64,000 bases of DNA from Tubiluchus corallicola. Its lineage: Eukaryota; Priapulida; Priapulimorpha; Priapulimorphida; Tubiluchidae. How positions within the stretch are numbered: the stretch's first letter is position 1; every line of letters starts with the position of its first letter. The notes below the pieces were generated by a model. The model was not told where the DNA came from and ran no database searches. It saw only the letters and a list, made by a program, of their open reading frames with translations. The translations under genes were made by a program, and so were the position numbers. Shown here one piece after another: positions 56,501-64,000 of this stretch. The stretch lies in NCBI GenBank assembly GCA_030141605.1, contig JAQGDQ010000474.1, positions 64,001 to 128,000 on the forward strand, in the 5' to 3' direction.

Positions 56501-59500
56501 CGTCATCCATTGTACTCTACTCTGCTTATAACTTTAATTCAGCAAAAAGCTACAGGCTTTGCGTTAGTTAAACAAAAAGTAGGCATGATGTTACGGGCTT
56601 TGTGTTATACATGAGGACTGTGTAGGATGTTCGCGTATTATTGATTATACGTGTATTTATACGCAAAATCTTTTGCGGGGCCTTTGCTAGTATATATTAA
56701 TACATAATTACCACACAAACAAAATTTCGCGTTCGCGCCACTAGTTCTTCGCTGTTGCACGCATTTCGCGATTCGCTAGTTAGACGGGCATAAGCGCTGC
56801 ATTTCGGAAACGCATTGTACAAAATACAGGTGCTGTGCCTCTCAATTCAGATGTGTTAGTTTGTGATGAACTGCACACGTTTGGCAGCTCATGCACGAGT
56901 GCAGCGGTAAATTTGAAATTTGAATTTCTATCTCAAAACTTGCATAGTTTTAGTACAACACACTGAATATCTTACAGTAGTAATCTTTTCGCTTTCGCAA
57001 ACACGTGCAACACGCTCATGGAATATATTTGCTGTTGAGATTGGGTTAGTTTATGATGTCATCAATAGTGGGCTCGCCCGCCATTAATTAAATATATACT
57101 AAATATTATCAATTTAAGCTAGCTAAGAAAGTAAAATTATATACGTGATTTCGAGCAAGCAGAAATAAATTAATCTGTAGAAACATGAATAAAACTCATA
57201 AATCATTTAATTTATATGATTTAAGCAGCATTGATTTTTGCCTCTGGAACGTATCTCAATTCTTCTACATTACTTTCTATGGAAGTCTTGACTTCAATTA
57301 ACGATGTTTCGCTTAGCACCGCATTTTCTTGGAACGCATTAGCGTCGTTAAACGACGACTTACTGTATACAAGATTAGCTGCAAGTTGTCGCAACATACA
57401 ATTGCTTTTATAGTCTCAACAAAAATGTAGAAAAAACTTTCTGTGTAAAAACCTATGATCTAAATTCATACCTGTCTGTTCAAAGTGACGGCATTTGGCT
57501 GACACTTTGTGCAAATGCCTTCAGGCCACGGCGGATGACCCATGCAACCTGCTTTTATCTTACAGCTTATGTTTTCCAACATTGCAAACTTTCCTCTGCA
57601 AACAGACGAAAAGTGCATCAATTCTTTTGAAGAGAAAATTGAAATATCTTTGAAAGCTCCACCTAAAAGTAATTCCTTTTGCTATGACCAACAAGTACAC
57701 AATAATAAATGCAGGGCAAATACAGGAATTCTTAGCCGGAATTAAAATGATTTTTTAAGGCTGGTTGATTAATAGCAGCTAGCTGAAAATTAAGTTGTTA
57801 GATTCTTGAAGAATTAGTGTTGATTTCCAATAAGAGCCTTTTCTAGCTACTAAAATTAGGGGTTCTGACTTTTCAAAGTAAAGAGGTGATAAGATACGTC
57901 AGGTAAAGGCAGTTGTACTGGAAATCTGCCATCGGCAGGCTTTCCGGCCTTCGCTTGTTGTTGCCTTTGGCCACCTTGTGGTGATTTTTTGGCCTGGACA
58001 CGTGATCAGTTTGATCGGTGTCAGAGGCGTGTGAAGTGAGGACGCGTCATGGTGGGTTGATTAAATGTTGTCGTTATCTGTTGCAATTGCTTATGATTTG
58101 GGGCTAAAAACGTACGTATATACTCAAATTATTTTATAAAATTTAAATTTACTATTAGATAACAGCTATTTATTGATTAATGCAACAGCACAGTATGAAA
58201 CTCTGAATTATGTAAAATTGACTTTTGGCTAGTGTTATTTATTTTTTGTCATTTGTTTATGGTTTTGTTTAGATGGAATGATATGTTTTGGTAAATAAAC
58301 AGGGAAGAAGAGCAAAATGTATCTAGCTTCAAATTTGGTTTTGAAAGCCCAAACATTTTTAAATGATGCATTTTACATCAGATAGAAACTACTGGAAGCG
58401 TTTAGTACGTTATATAAAGTCATGTATGCATTGGAATATTTTACAGCAGTGCAAAACTGAACAGAAAAGAAAACCCAATTATGAACAATAATAAATCTTT
58501 CCCTTTTCATCAATTTTAACTTTCCACTCTTCGAGTTTCACCCAATTTAGATCTTGAAGATCTAATATAAACCAAGTTTTAGCATAAAAATTATCAACAC
58601 CATTTAACATTACAATATGGCACCTAATCTACGACCATATCACATTGAAAACACCGGTTCTCGTCTGATCACCAAAGTTAAGCAACATAGAGCCTGGTTA
58701 GTACTTGGATGCATGACCGTCTAGAAATACCAGGTGCTGTAGGCTTGCGGGATGCCCACACTGTATCTCGACACTAGGCGGAGGAGCTGCACAAGCAGCC
58801 AACGGCTAGAGGGCGGAGGAGGTCAAGTGACCCAATGGCCATGTGTAGAGGAGTAAACCTTCCAAATCAGGAGTGGAGCCCCAAAGACGGACCAGTGCAG
58901 CATGCTCACTGATTCCGGCAGCTCCTGCAGCCAACCTGGTGCCAAACGTATCGCACAACTTTCCTTTGGACTACACCAGGGAGGAAGAGAGGGGGTTCCT
59001 GTTGTCTGGTCAATTCAGGATCTCCATACACCTTGCCCAGGCGTGCGCCCTGGAGAGGTTCAAGAATCGCACTGCTCAGCCACAGTCGACGCTGCAGCTC
59101 CATCAATGTGATCAATAACTGACTCTCTTGGTGCACACTCCATTGTCTTCCGAGACAGAAGGATGCCAACCACAACCAACCAACCAACATTCACAAACAT
59201 CTCGGAAATTCATGATAACTTAAGGTTCATAAAATAAGATTTTGTTGCAGGAATTAAAGTTTATAAAGAAGAAATTTTATTAAGAAGAAAGAAAACAGTA
59301 AGCACTCACTTGCTGACTCCACATGTTAGTTTGCGTATATAAGAATGAAATGACATGTGCCTAATGTTTTGCTCCCGTAGGTAACCCTCATCCCAAGGAT
59401 CTAGCGGAGTGCAATGTATGCACTTCTCCCGTTTATTATGTTGGCAGCTAAAACAGATGACAAAAAACTAGAAAATTGTTTTCAGCGTTGAAAATAAACC

Positions 59501-61134
59501 TTTGTTTCTAAGAAAAAGTTCCAACAGGTACAAATAAGGCATTATGACAGCACTACGAATAATATAATTAATTTGTACAAATTGTGTTGCCCATCCACCT
59601 TCAGTTTCTGACCAGTCGAACTATCTGGAAAATGTTCCGTTTTGTACATTACGTGTCTGTAACTATCTGGAAATGTTCCATTTTGTACATTACGTGTTTA
59701 TAACTATCTGGAAATGTTCCATTTTGTACATTACGAGTTTATAACTATCTGGAAATGTTCCATTTTGTACATTACGCTTTTATAACTATCTGGAAATGTT
59801 CCATTTTGTACATTACGTGTTTAAAACTTTTGCAATGAACTATAGAAAAAAGACGTTTTTTAGTTTTTAAGCTTTGTACTGATGGCTAACTGGACACAGA
59901 TGTCAGAAGCACGGTCAAACACACACATAAACCTCAAAACCCTAGTTGATTTACAAGTAAAATACCTTAATTACAACTAAAATAAATGGAAAACTTACTA
60001 TTTTGGATCAGGTGATCTCTCAATTACGCCACTTTGTTTGTTCAAGAACACATCAATGTCATCTTCGACTACAAATCTTGAATCAACCGGCTCGCTGTTT
60101 GAAGCTCCTATAAGATCACCAACTGGTTCAAGTAGTAACATGTCTCCATGCCTGAAGCAAAAGCAAAACTGGCAAAAAACATGCGCTGCATTTTTCTTAC
60201 AAAGTTTGGCATTACACGCGCTTTCAATGTGCGCGCTTACACTGGCAAGTTTCAACACGCGTTTCTGTACGCAGGAGAATATATTTCCATGTGCGTGGAA
60301 ACCCAGAATTAGAATGCCATCAGGTCCCCAGGAAATCCTCATGTGTTCCACGCAAAATAATCAATATGTCTTGCAAACAGCTAGTGCTGCTGGTTTGTTT
60401 TGTATTTGCTGTGTTTCTCTTCACCTGATTCTTCTTCTTCTTCTTCCCAGCTTTTCCCTATGCGGGGTCGCCGTTGTGAATGAGTCTTCTCCACGCATTC
60501 CTGTTGTTGACCATCTCTTCATTTATGTCTTCCCTTCCCACATGATCTTCACCGACTCTTCTTTTCAGGTGTCCATACCATCGCAATCTTGAGAGGCTTC
60601 CACTACTTTTACTGTTCCTCTGATATTATTATTTCTAATTTTATCTTTTCTTGTTATTCCCAGCATCCATCTCAACATCCTCATCTCCACCACACCCATT
60701 TTCTTTTCTTCGGTCTTCTTTAGAGAAGCTGCTTCCAGCCCATAGATTAGAGCAGGTCTGACCACTTCTTTGTGGACTTTCCCTTTAAGTCTCACCAACT
60801 CATTCATAGAAGGTTTTGGCGCAGTGTTTATAGGCGGATGCCCTTCCTGACCCTAACCCTCCCTATTTATCCGGGCCTGGGACCGGCACGGAGTTGGGCT
60901 GGCTTGCCCTCCCCCAGGGGCTAGGTTCCCTCTTCACCTGATTAATACCTCAGAAAGGGAAGAAGCACACTCCAGTTTCTCTTCTGACATACGGTAATAT
61001 TTGTATTTGTCACATTTCTGACTGTCCAGGCATACGTACAGCTCTGTCACCGGGTGATACTGTCCTCCAAACTCATGTCGTTGTTTGAGTGTGTCATGGA
61101 CCCAGAACATGTGACTTCCGTGTTCATCACGCAT
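44339..61134 (-). CDS. NPLOC4: NPL4 homologue, ubiquitin-recognition cofactor of p97/VCP (complete, 10 exons)
   Basis: Exons (5' to 3'): 60938-61134, 59999-60151, 59310-59447, 57472-57595, 54429-54608, 52879-53037, 51010-51136, 48124-48284, 46272-46448, 44339-44587. Phases agree and the sum is 1,665 nt (554 residues plus stop). With UFD1, NPL4 recruits ubiquitylated proteins to the p97 unfoldase for ERAD and proteasomal delivery. Order: divergent N-terminal UBX-like domain (1-75); Npl4 zinc-finger region ([34 protein letters not shown]); NPL4/MPN-like domain from [11 protein letters not shown], through [10 protein letters not shown] and [20 protein letters not shown], to QYVPDVFYK. It stops after [20 protein letters not shown] and [13 protein letters not shown], so the NZF of the vertebrate protein is absent, as in yeast. 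Introns are full of minisatellites and transposons. Confidence 0.95.
44682..46037. repeat. 22-bp minisatellite in NPL4 intron 9
   Basis: About 61 units of cagtattatcagtggaattg plus tg/cg. As 22 is not a multiple of 3 and no phase has a stop, all three + frames stay open, which yields a spurious 462-residue frame with period 22. Confidence 0.97.
46272..46448 (-). CDS. NPLOC4: NPL4 exon 9
   Basis: Reads [20 protein letters not shown] and [13 protein letters not shown]; phase 0 on both sides. Confidence 0.93.
46449..48123. other. NPL4 intron 8
   Basis: AT-rich. Contains a perfect hairpin near 46996 (tagaataggga/tccctattcta) and, near 47219, ccagtggtggctcgtagcta, which looks like a hAT end without a visible partner. 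Confidence 0.4.
48124..48284 (-). CDS. NPLOC4: NPL4 exon 8
   Basis: Most conserved exon: [20 protein letters not shown], then [17 protein letters not shown] and YVPDVFYK. Confidence 0.95.
48406..48612. repeat. 24-bp minisatellite in NPL4 intron 7
   Basis: Between eight and nine units of gagtatagcgcagtcaaaca plus aact. On the minus strand it gives an accidental YSVCLTAL repeat. Confidence 0.95.
48650..49066. other. NPL4 intron 7, left part
   Basis: ctggcatagctaggggtgcg at about 48663 followed by a C run looks like one end of a DNA transposon; partner not found. Confidence 0.35.
49067..50790. repeat. Dispersed repeat of unknown family, copy 3, with internal minisatellite
   Basis: Same family and orientation as 21262-21998. 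It is interrupted by unrelated sequence at about 49660-50210 and enlarged by the 26-bp array at 50369-50765. Ends ggacggttttggtttgcaag. Confidence 0.72.
50369..50765. repeat. 26-bp minisatellite in NPL4 intron 7
   Basis: About 15 units of ggttttaactatggcgacat plus atggac. The other two copies of the host repeat have one unit each. Confidence 0.95.
51010..51136 (-). CDS. NPLOC4: NPL4 exon 7
   Basis: Reads [20 protein letters not shown] and [16 protein letters not shown]. Confidence 0.93.
51292..51650 (+). mobile_element. 5S rRNA-derived SINE, copy 1 (3' truncated)
   Basis: The first 115 bp follow 5S rRNA closely, including accgaagttaagcaacgtag (A box region) and ctggttagtacttggatggg (C box region). 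An unrelated SINE body follows, shared with 58628-59188 up to about 51650. Confidence 0.88.
51651..52103. other. Unassigned sequence after the 5S SINE
   Basis: Repeated gg-tccgga and aatcggaca/tccggac motifs hint at another pogo-like MITE, but ends could not be set. Confidence 0.3.
52112..52867. mobile_element. hAT-like element (CAGGGCCTATTTCA family), copy 2, in NPL4 intron 6
   Basis: cagggcctatttca ... tgaaataggccctg with flanks catgtaat (52104-52111) and catataat (52868-52875), an 8-bp duplication with one change. It contains a second hAT-like element. Confidence 0.88.
52320..52821. mobile_element. Nested hAT-like element
   Basis: The ends cagcggcggat and the inverse of ctgtagcggat agree at 8 of 11 positions. 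The flanks acataccc (52312-52319) and acacaccc (52822-52829) differ at one base. Copy 1 of the host family (near 16290) lacks this insert. Confidence 0.75.
52879..53037 (-). CDS. NPLOC4: NPL4 exon 6
   Basis: Exactly 53 codons with [20 protein letters not shown] and [18 protein letters not shown]. The donor atg|gtaatt lies about 11 bp from a hAT-like element. Confidence 0.92.
53105..53150. mobile_element. Possible Tc1/mariner terminus
   Basis: tacagggtgtccataaagtc after a TA is a typical mariner-like end. No partner was found. Confidence 0.3.
53151..54428. other. NPL4 intron 5, AT-rich
   Basis: A three-copy 17-bp repeat (ctgcgatgctgtcaact) lies at about 54060-54115; nothing else recognised. 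Confidence 0.45.
54429..54608 (-). CDS. NPLOC4: NPL4 exon 5
   Basis: Exactly 60 codons: [20 protein letters not shown] ... [17 protein letters not shown] ... AIYEPPQ. Confidence 0.94.
54704..55386 (+). mobile_element. pogo/Tigger-like transposon, copy 3 (inverted, in NPL4 intron 4)
   Basis: Ends tagtctagcctcgttatctc and the inverse of cagtctagactcgttatctc, TA on both sides (54702-54703, 55387-55388). Unlike the other copies it lost the HTH part but kept a C-terminal coding piece. It preserves the empty site for the nested insertion of copy 1. Confidence 0.9.
54985..55066 (+). pseudogene. C-terminal transposase remnant in pogo-like copy 3
   Basis: Reads [20 protein letters not shown] followed by LNYLSHQ and [12 protein letters not shown] resembles the PCNA-binding (PIP) motif found at the C-terminus of pogo transposases, with the last aromatic changed. 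Confidence 0.45.
55783..57365. mobile_element. pogo-like MITE (TAAGTCCTCGCTTAACGACG family), copy 2
   Basis: Begins cagtaagtccttgcttaatg and ends with the inverse of cagtaagtcgtcgtttaacg, TA on both sides (55781-55782, 57366-57367). It is 1,583 bp, enlarged by the GC-rich element at 55976-56690. Confidence 0.88.
55976..56690 (+). mobile_element. Helitron-like element
   Basis: A GC-rich island in AT-rich DNA. It starts TCGAGGCTACAGCC and ends with the hairpin cgcaaaa-tc-ttttgcg, then gggcctttg and CTAG, followed by T. A hairpin about 10 bases before CTRR is the Helitron 3' signature. The 5' end is inferred from TC only. No Rep/helicase coding; nonautonomous. Confidence 0.6.
57472..57595 (-). 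CDS. NPLOC4: NPL4 exon 4
   Basis: Reads [20 protein letters not shown] and [20 protein letters not shown]; zinc-ligand cysteines conserved. Confidence 0.93.
57750..58365. other. NPL4 intron 3
   Basis: Nothing recognised apart from a patch of balanced composition near 57900-58050. Confidence 0.35.
58366..58444 (-). mobile_element. Short LINE 3' fragment
   Basis: The inverse of this stretch matches 17080-17150 (end of the LINE ORF, cgcttccagtagtttctatc, and start of its UTR). Confidence 0.7.
58628..59188 (+). mobile_element. 5S rRNA-derived SINE, copy 2 (full length)
   Basis: 58628-58747 resembles 5S rRNA from ctacgaccatatcac to gtgctgtaggctt, with the internal promoter region kept (aagttaagcaac, ggttagtacttggat). 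A body of about 430 bp follows and a (CCAA)n tail at 59169-59188. This is the SINE3 architecture. Short frames within it are not genes. Confidence 0.9.
59310..59447 (-). CDS. NPLOC4: NPL4 exon 3
   Basis: Reads [20 protein letters not shown] and [16 protein letters not shown]: first half of the Npl4 zinc-binding region. Confidence 0.92.
59617..59826. repeat. 41-bp minisatellite in NPL4 intron 2
   Basis: About five units of taactatctggaaatgttcc plus attttgtacattacgtgttta. Confidence 0.93.
59999..60151 (-). CDS. NPLOC4: NPL4 exon 2
   Basis: Acceptor tttgcttcag, donor ata|gtaagt. Reads [12 protein letters not shown] ... [20 protein letters not shown], the conserved link between the UBX-like and zinc domains. 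Confidence 0.9.
60431..60929 (-). mobile_element. RTE-type LINE 3' fragment in NPL4 intron 1
   Basis: The minus-strand frame contains [40 protein letters not shown] and [12 protein letters not shown], the usual end of RTE-like reverse transcriptases, then a (GAA)n tail at 60431-60445. The 14-bp direct repeat ctcttcacctgatt at 60417-60430 and 60930-60943 is its target-site duplication. Confidence 0.9.
60938..61134 (-). CDS. NPLOC4: NPL4 exon 1 (start codon, UBX-like domain)
   Basis: Starts ATGCGTGATGAA with an in-frame stop upstream and no other ATG. It ends SLSEVLI plus AG of a split codon, and joined to exon 2 it gives [11 protein letters not shown], the counterpart of the IKHGDLLFL region of vertebrate NPL4. 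Confidence 0.8.
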
Positions 61135-61215
61135 TGATAGTAATGCAACAAACAATTCCTCTGTCTTCACCGGAGAACGTCAAGAGTTCCAATCTGCTGC
61201 TAGCCGTGATTATGG

Positions 61216-61223
61216 TATTTATA
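61216..61223 (-). promoter_or_regulatory. TATA box of NPL4
   Basis: TATAAATA on the minus strand, 82 bp before the ATG; the start site is expected about 30 bp downstream. Confidence 0.6.
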
Positions 61224-61263
61224 CAGTGTATGCATGCGCAAGTGTCCTTTTACCCAACTCGCT

Positions 61264-61298
61264 GGCAGAAAAGTCGGTCTTCAAGCGACTTTTCTGCC
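61264..61298. promoter_or_regulatory. Palindromic element upstream of NPL4
   Basis: Perfect 13-bp inverted repeat ggcagaaaagtcg/cgacttttctgcc with a 9-bp spacer, 41 bp upstream of the TATA box. A binding site for a dimeric factor is possible. Confidence 0.5.
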
Positions 61299-61734
61299 TG
61301 CGAGGAAATACCAGCGTGCGGAAACACCCACACGGAAACAGTGGCACACAGCCACAGTGAACTTTCACTTTTCTGCACACTGCAACAAACATGAAATTGT
61401 GTGCACTTGGAAAGTTTGCCTTAGGCAGAACTCAGCACCCAATGACTAATCCAAACATGAATAATCCTTTAAAGGTAAACAGGACGGTTTTTTATATCCT
61501 GCCCCATTTTGAAGTACAGTCAAAGTATGCATTTTAACACCTATATTAATGCGAAAATGTTTAAGGTCATTAAATAATAGGTTAAAAACTTAATTAATGG
61601 CCGGGGAACATAGTTATTGAAGATGTCAGAACTAAGCATGATTTTTAAAAGCATAAACATTTCATGAGCGTGTTGCACGTATTTGCGAGAGCAAAAAATC
61701 GAAATACAGCACTATTGTACAACATTCAGTGTGA

Positions 61735-61880
61735 TATACAAAACCTCGATAAAGTTTAAGTTTAAAAATTTAAATTTCGAGTTTACTGCTATGCTTAACA
61801 CATGAGCACAGACAAAACCTCGATAAATTTTAAATTTAAAAATTTAAATTTCAAGTTTACTGCTATGCTTAACACATGAG
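61735..61880. repeat. Two-copy tandem duplication of about 70 bp
   Basis: acaaaacctcgataaa ... gctatgcttaacacatgagc occurs twice. The flanking sequence (gagcgtgttgcacgtatttg) matches inverted sequence near 56995-57020 in the MITE at 55783, so this is a repeat-derived segment. Confidence 0.8.
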
Positions 61881-62280
61881 CTTAGTGATTTGCACTACAT
61901 CAGAAGTGATCTAAGAGGTACAGCACATGTTTTTTGTGTAACGAGATGCAGGCCCCGTGTCCATCTAAGTGGAGAGTGACAAAATGCATATAACTGCGCG
62001 CAAACATCAAATTAAACTTCTGTGCTGATAATTCTTTGACGTAGGTAACTTTCAAAAAACAGTGATAGTCTCTTTCAATATTTTTATACATTAGGTTATT
62101 GTTTTTAGCTATAGTTTAAAATTGAGTCTTGCTCCCCTTTAAGACGATATGTTCAATGAACTAAGATGCATATTTTAGAACACGTTTGGGTATGTGCATA
62201 TCTTTCCTCTATACCAGATACAGCCAAAGACATTGTGGTCAAGTGACCAGCAGCACTTTTTGCATTACAATTCTTTACAT

Positions 62281-62796
62281 CAGGGCTGTGTGCAAACTGT
62301 GGCCCACGGGCCACTTGCGGCCCGCCGAGAGATCTTGTGCGGCCCACGAAGATGTTTGTCAACGTAATGAAAGTGCAGCCGACGCACTCCAGCTGAAGTC
62401 TGCGCCAATATCGCAAAGATAGTGCAGGTAGTTTGTTCCTCTAGATCGGATGCCATTAACCCTTACAAGACCATTGTCACTTAATGTCACTGTCGGACAT
62501 GATGAAATTTAACGTTGCTCACTTAGAACACAAAAAAGCTATGTAATCACACAATGAAATTACCACTATCTGTCATAAAAGTAGAAATATATGGTTCTTA
62601 ATATAAATTTTAATAACTTCTAAAATAGTTTCTTGAGTGTAGTAGTGCAGTAGTAATTATGTGCGCAAATCGGATGCAAAAAAAATCGTTATTAGGTCCT
62701 ACTGTACTTGGCTCCTTGACCAAACTGCATGTGGCCCGCAGGAATTCTGGGAATGTTTAATGAGGCCCGGCTAGTCAGATAATTTGCACACCCCTG
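62281..62796. mobile_element. hAT-like nonautonomous element (CAGGGGTGTGCAAA family), copy 2
   Basis: Starts cagggctgtgtgcaaactgt, ends tttgcacacccctg, perfect 8-bp duplication ctttacat (62273-62280 and 62797-62804). 516 bp; its right half matches 30776-31084. Confidence 0.93.
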
Positions 62797-62816
62797 CTTT
62801 ACATTATGAAATTATA

Positions 62817-62936
62817 CTAGTACCTAATTTTATATGTTGTGAACAGAGGTTTCCGCGTCTGAACTATTTCGGCGGATTTCTTACGATCCGTGTACAAGTG
62901 AAACTGGCCAATGAGTAAGCGAAATTTATCGCAAAC
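62817..62936 (-). CDS. Possible terminal exon of an upstream gene
   Basis: After the acceptor tttttttgtag a 39-codon frame reads VCDKFRLLIGQFHLYTDRKK then SAEIVQTRKPLF to TAG. An internal atc|gtaaga could instead be its donor. The wording is protein-like but I recognise no family. Other exons would lie beyond the window. Confidence 0.4.
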   Translation of the reverse strand, partial: VCDKFRLLIGQFHLYTDRKKSAEIVQTRKPLFTTYKIRY

Positions 62937-62939
62937 CTA

Positions 62940-63430
62940 CAAAAAAAAGAATTATAAAGAAACGAAATAACAATATTTTCTCAAACAAGTACTAACTTAA
63001 AAAAGAAAGCACAATATGGCTGATCAAAGGAAAAACAATACACACATATTTAACTATTATATAAACAAAAAATGTCTGCAGTCTTTATTGAATTCCCTTT
63101 GACCATAAAGCAACTGCTAACGAGATGAGTATAGAATCAAGTGCCAGCTAAAGTGAGTTATATTATGGTCAACTATTCTGTCAAAAATTAACATGAAAAA
63201 TGGCAAAAGCTTGCTATTGTCAATTCGTTAACACCTCCAAAAGTTAAAGCATATCAAAACACACACTCTACTTATTGAAGCAAATTCCACTATTCGAAAA
63301 TTTCTTAGACAAAAGATGATTAAAATCTAGATACTTTGCTGAGCCAAAATTAATTGTGTTATCTTTTGCGATAAGTTTAGGCATAAAATCATAAAATTCT
63401 CCACATGCAGTGGTGTGCATGTCCCTAATT
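62940..63430. other. No feature recognised
   Basis: AT-rich non-coding. Confidence 0.3.
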
Positions 63431-63432
63431 TC

Positions 63433-63957
63433 ACAACTATATGAGTCAACAAATACAGCAAGTTCACAGCTATATGAGTCAACAAATACAGCAAGTTCAC
63501 AGCTATATGAGTCAACAAATACAGCAAGTTCACCGCTATATGAGTCAAAAGATACAGCAAGTTCACGGCTATACAAGTCAAGAGATACAGCAAGTTCACC
63601 GCTATACGAGTCAACAAATACAGCAAGTTCACAGCTATACGAGTCAACAAATACAAGCAAGTTCACAGCTATACGAGTTATCAAATACAGCAAGTTCACC
63701 GCTATACGAGTCAACAAATACAGCAAGTTCACGGCTATACGAGTCAACAGATACAAGCAAGTTCACAGCTATATGAGTCATCAAATACAGCAAGTTCACC
63801 GCTATACGAGTCAACAAATACAGCAAGTTCACGGCTATACGAGTCAGCAGATACAGCAAGTTCACAGCTATATGAATCAACAAATACAGCAAGTTCACAG
63901 CTATAGGAGTCAACAAATACAGCATGTTCACAGCTATATGAGTCAACAAATACAGCA
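63433..63957. repeat. 33-bp minisatellite
   Basis: About 16 units of ttcacagctatatgagtcaa plus caaatacagcaag. Because 33 is a multiple of 3, each strand reads as an 11-residue repeat; these are not genes. Two units carry one-base insertions (tacaagcaag). Confidence 0.96.
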
Positions 63958-64000
63958 GAGTTGCATAAATGCAAAACAGCATGAAGGGAATAATTTTGTA

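Noticed and set aside
58873-59190. Three overlapping frames of 69-94 residues
   Set aside because: They lie within the body of the 5S-derived SINE.
60243-60351. Alternative NPL4 start (MRISWGPDG...) read through into exon 2
   Set aside because: It resembles a UBX start by eye, but exon 1 at 60938-61134 joins exon 2 in phase and matches the region before HGD; the intervening sequence looks intronic (ttgcttttgcttcag before exon 2).
60038-60592. 184-residue + frame
   Set aside because: Antisense to NPL4 exon 2 and running into the LINE fragment; no domain.
63433-63957. CRISPR-like array
   Set aside because: The units are contiguous with no unique spacers, and the genome is animal.
63268-63982. 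11-residue repeat proteins on both strands
   Set aside because: A 33-bp repeat without stops reads through on both strands; no start context, no non-repeat domain.

Overview
The window is animal nuclear DNA, not bacterial. It is AT-rich, its genes have GT-AG introns and no operons, and it carries THAP-domain genes plus a dense load of pogo/Tigger-like, hAT-like, P-like, Helitron-like, LINE and 5S-derived SINE repeats. It looks like an invertebrate; I cannot name the phylum from the sequence alone.

Four kinds of gene can be supported. (1) At the left edge (+ strand) are the last two coding exons of mitochondrial ATP synthase subunit e. (2) From about 2.4 to 33.3 kb, on the minus strand, lie six first exons, each encoding a THAP zinc finger. 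All six end on a complete codon. For three of them I could join downstream exons in consistent phase. (3) At 38.4-39.3 kb (+) there is a complete, intronless stomatin gene. (4) From 61.1 to 44.3 kb on the minus strand lies a complete ten-exon NPLOC4/NPL4 gene. It encodes 554 residues, has a TATA box, and ends without the C-terminal NZF finger found in the vertebrate protein. A possible last exon of one more minus-strand gene lies at 62.8-62.9 kb.

Most of the rest is repeats. Several DNA-transposon families have complete ends and target-site duplications that can be read directly. They include a pogo-like family present as three deletion derivatives, one of them holding a second pogo-like element nested at a TA. 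A hAT-like element holds another hAT-like element. A 1,005-bp P-like element with 31-bp inverted repeats encloses one of the THAP exons. Eight minisatellite arrays occur (periods 22, 24, 26, 26, 31, 33, 37 and 41 bp). Four lie inside NPL4 introns, and several produce long but meaningless open frames.

The most notable points are these: the P-like element carrying a THAP exon; a LINE fragment in NPL4 intron 1 whose target-site duplication duplicated the 5' splice site; a hAT insertion about 11 bp from another NPL4 5' splice site; the nested pogo insertion with its empty site preserved in a sister copy; a 26-bp minisatellite that grew from one motif of a dispersed repeat; and a conserved stem-loop in the 3' ends of three LINE copies.
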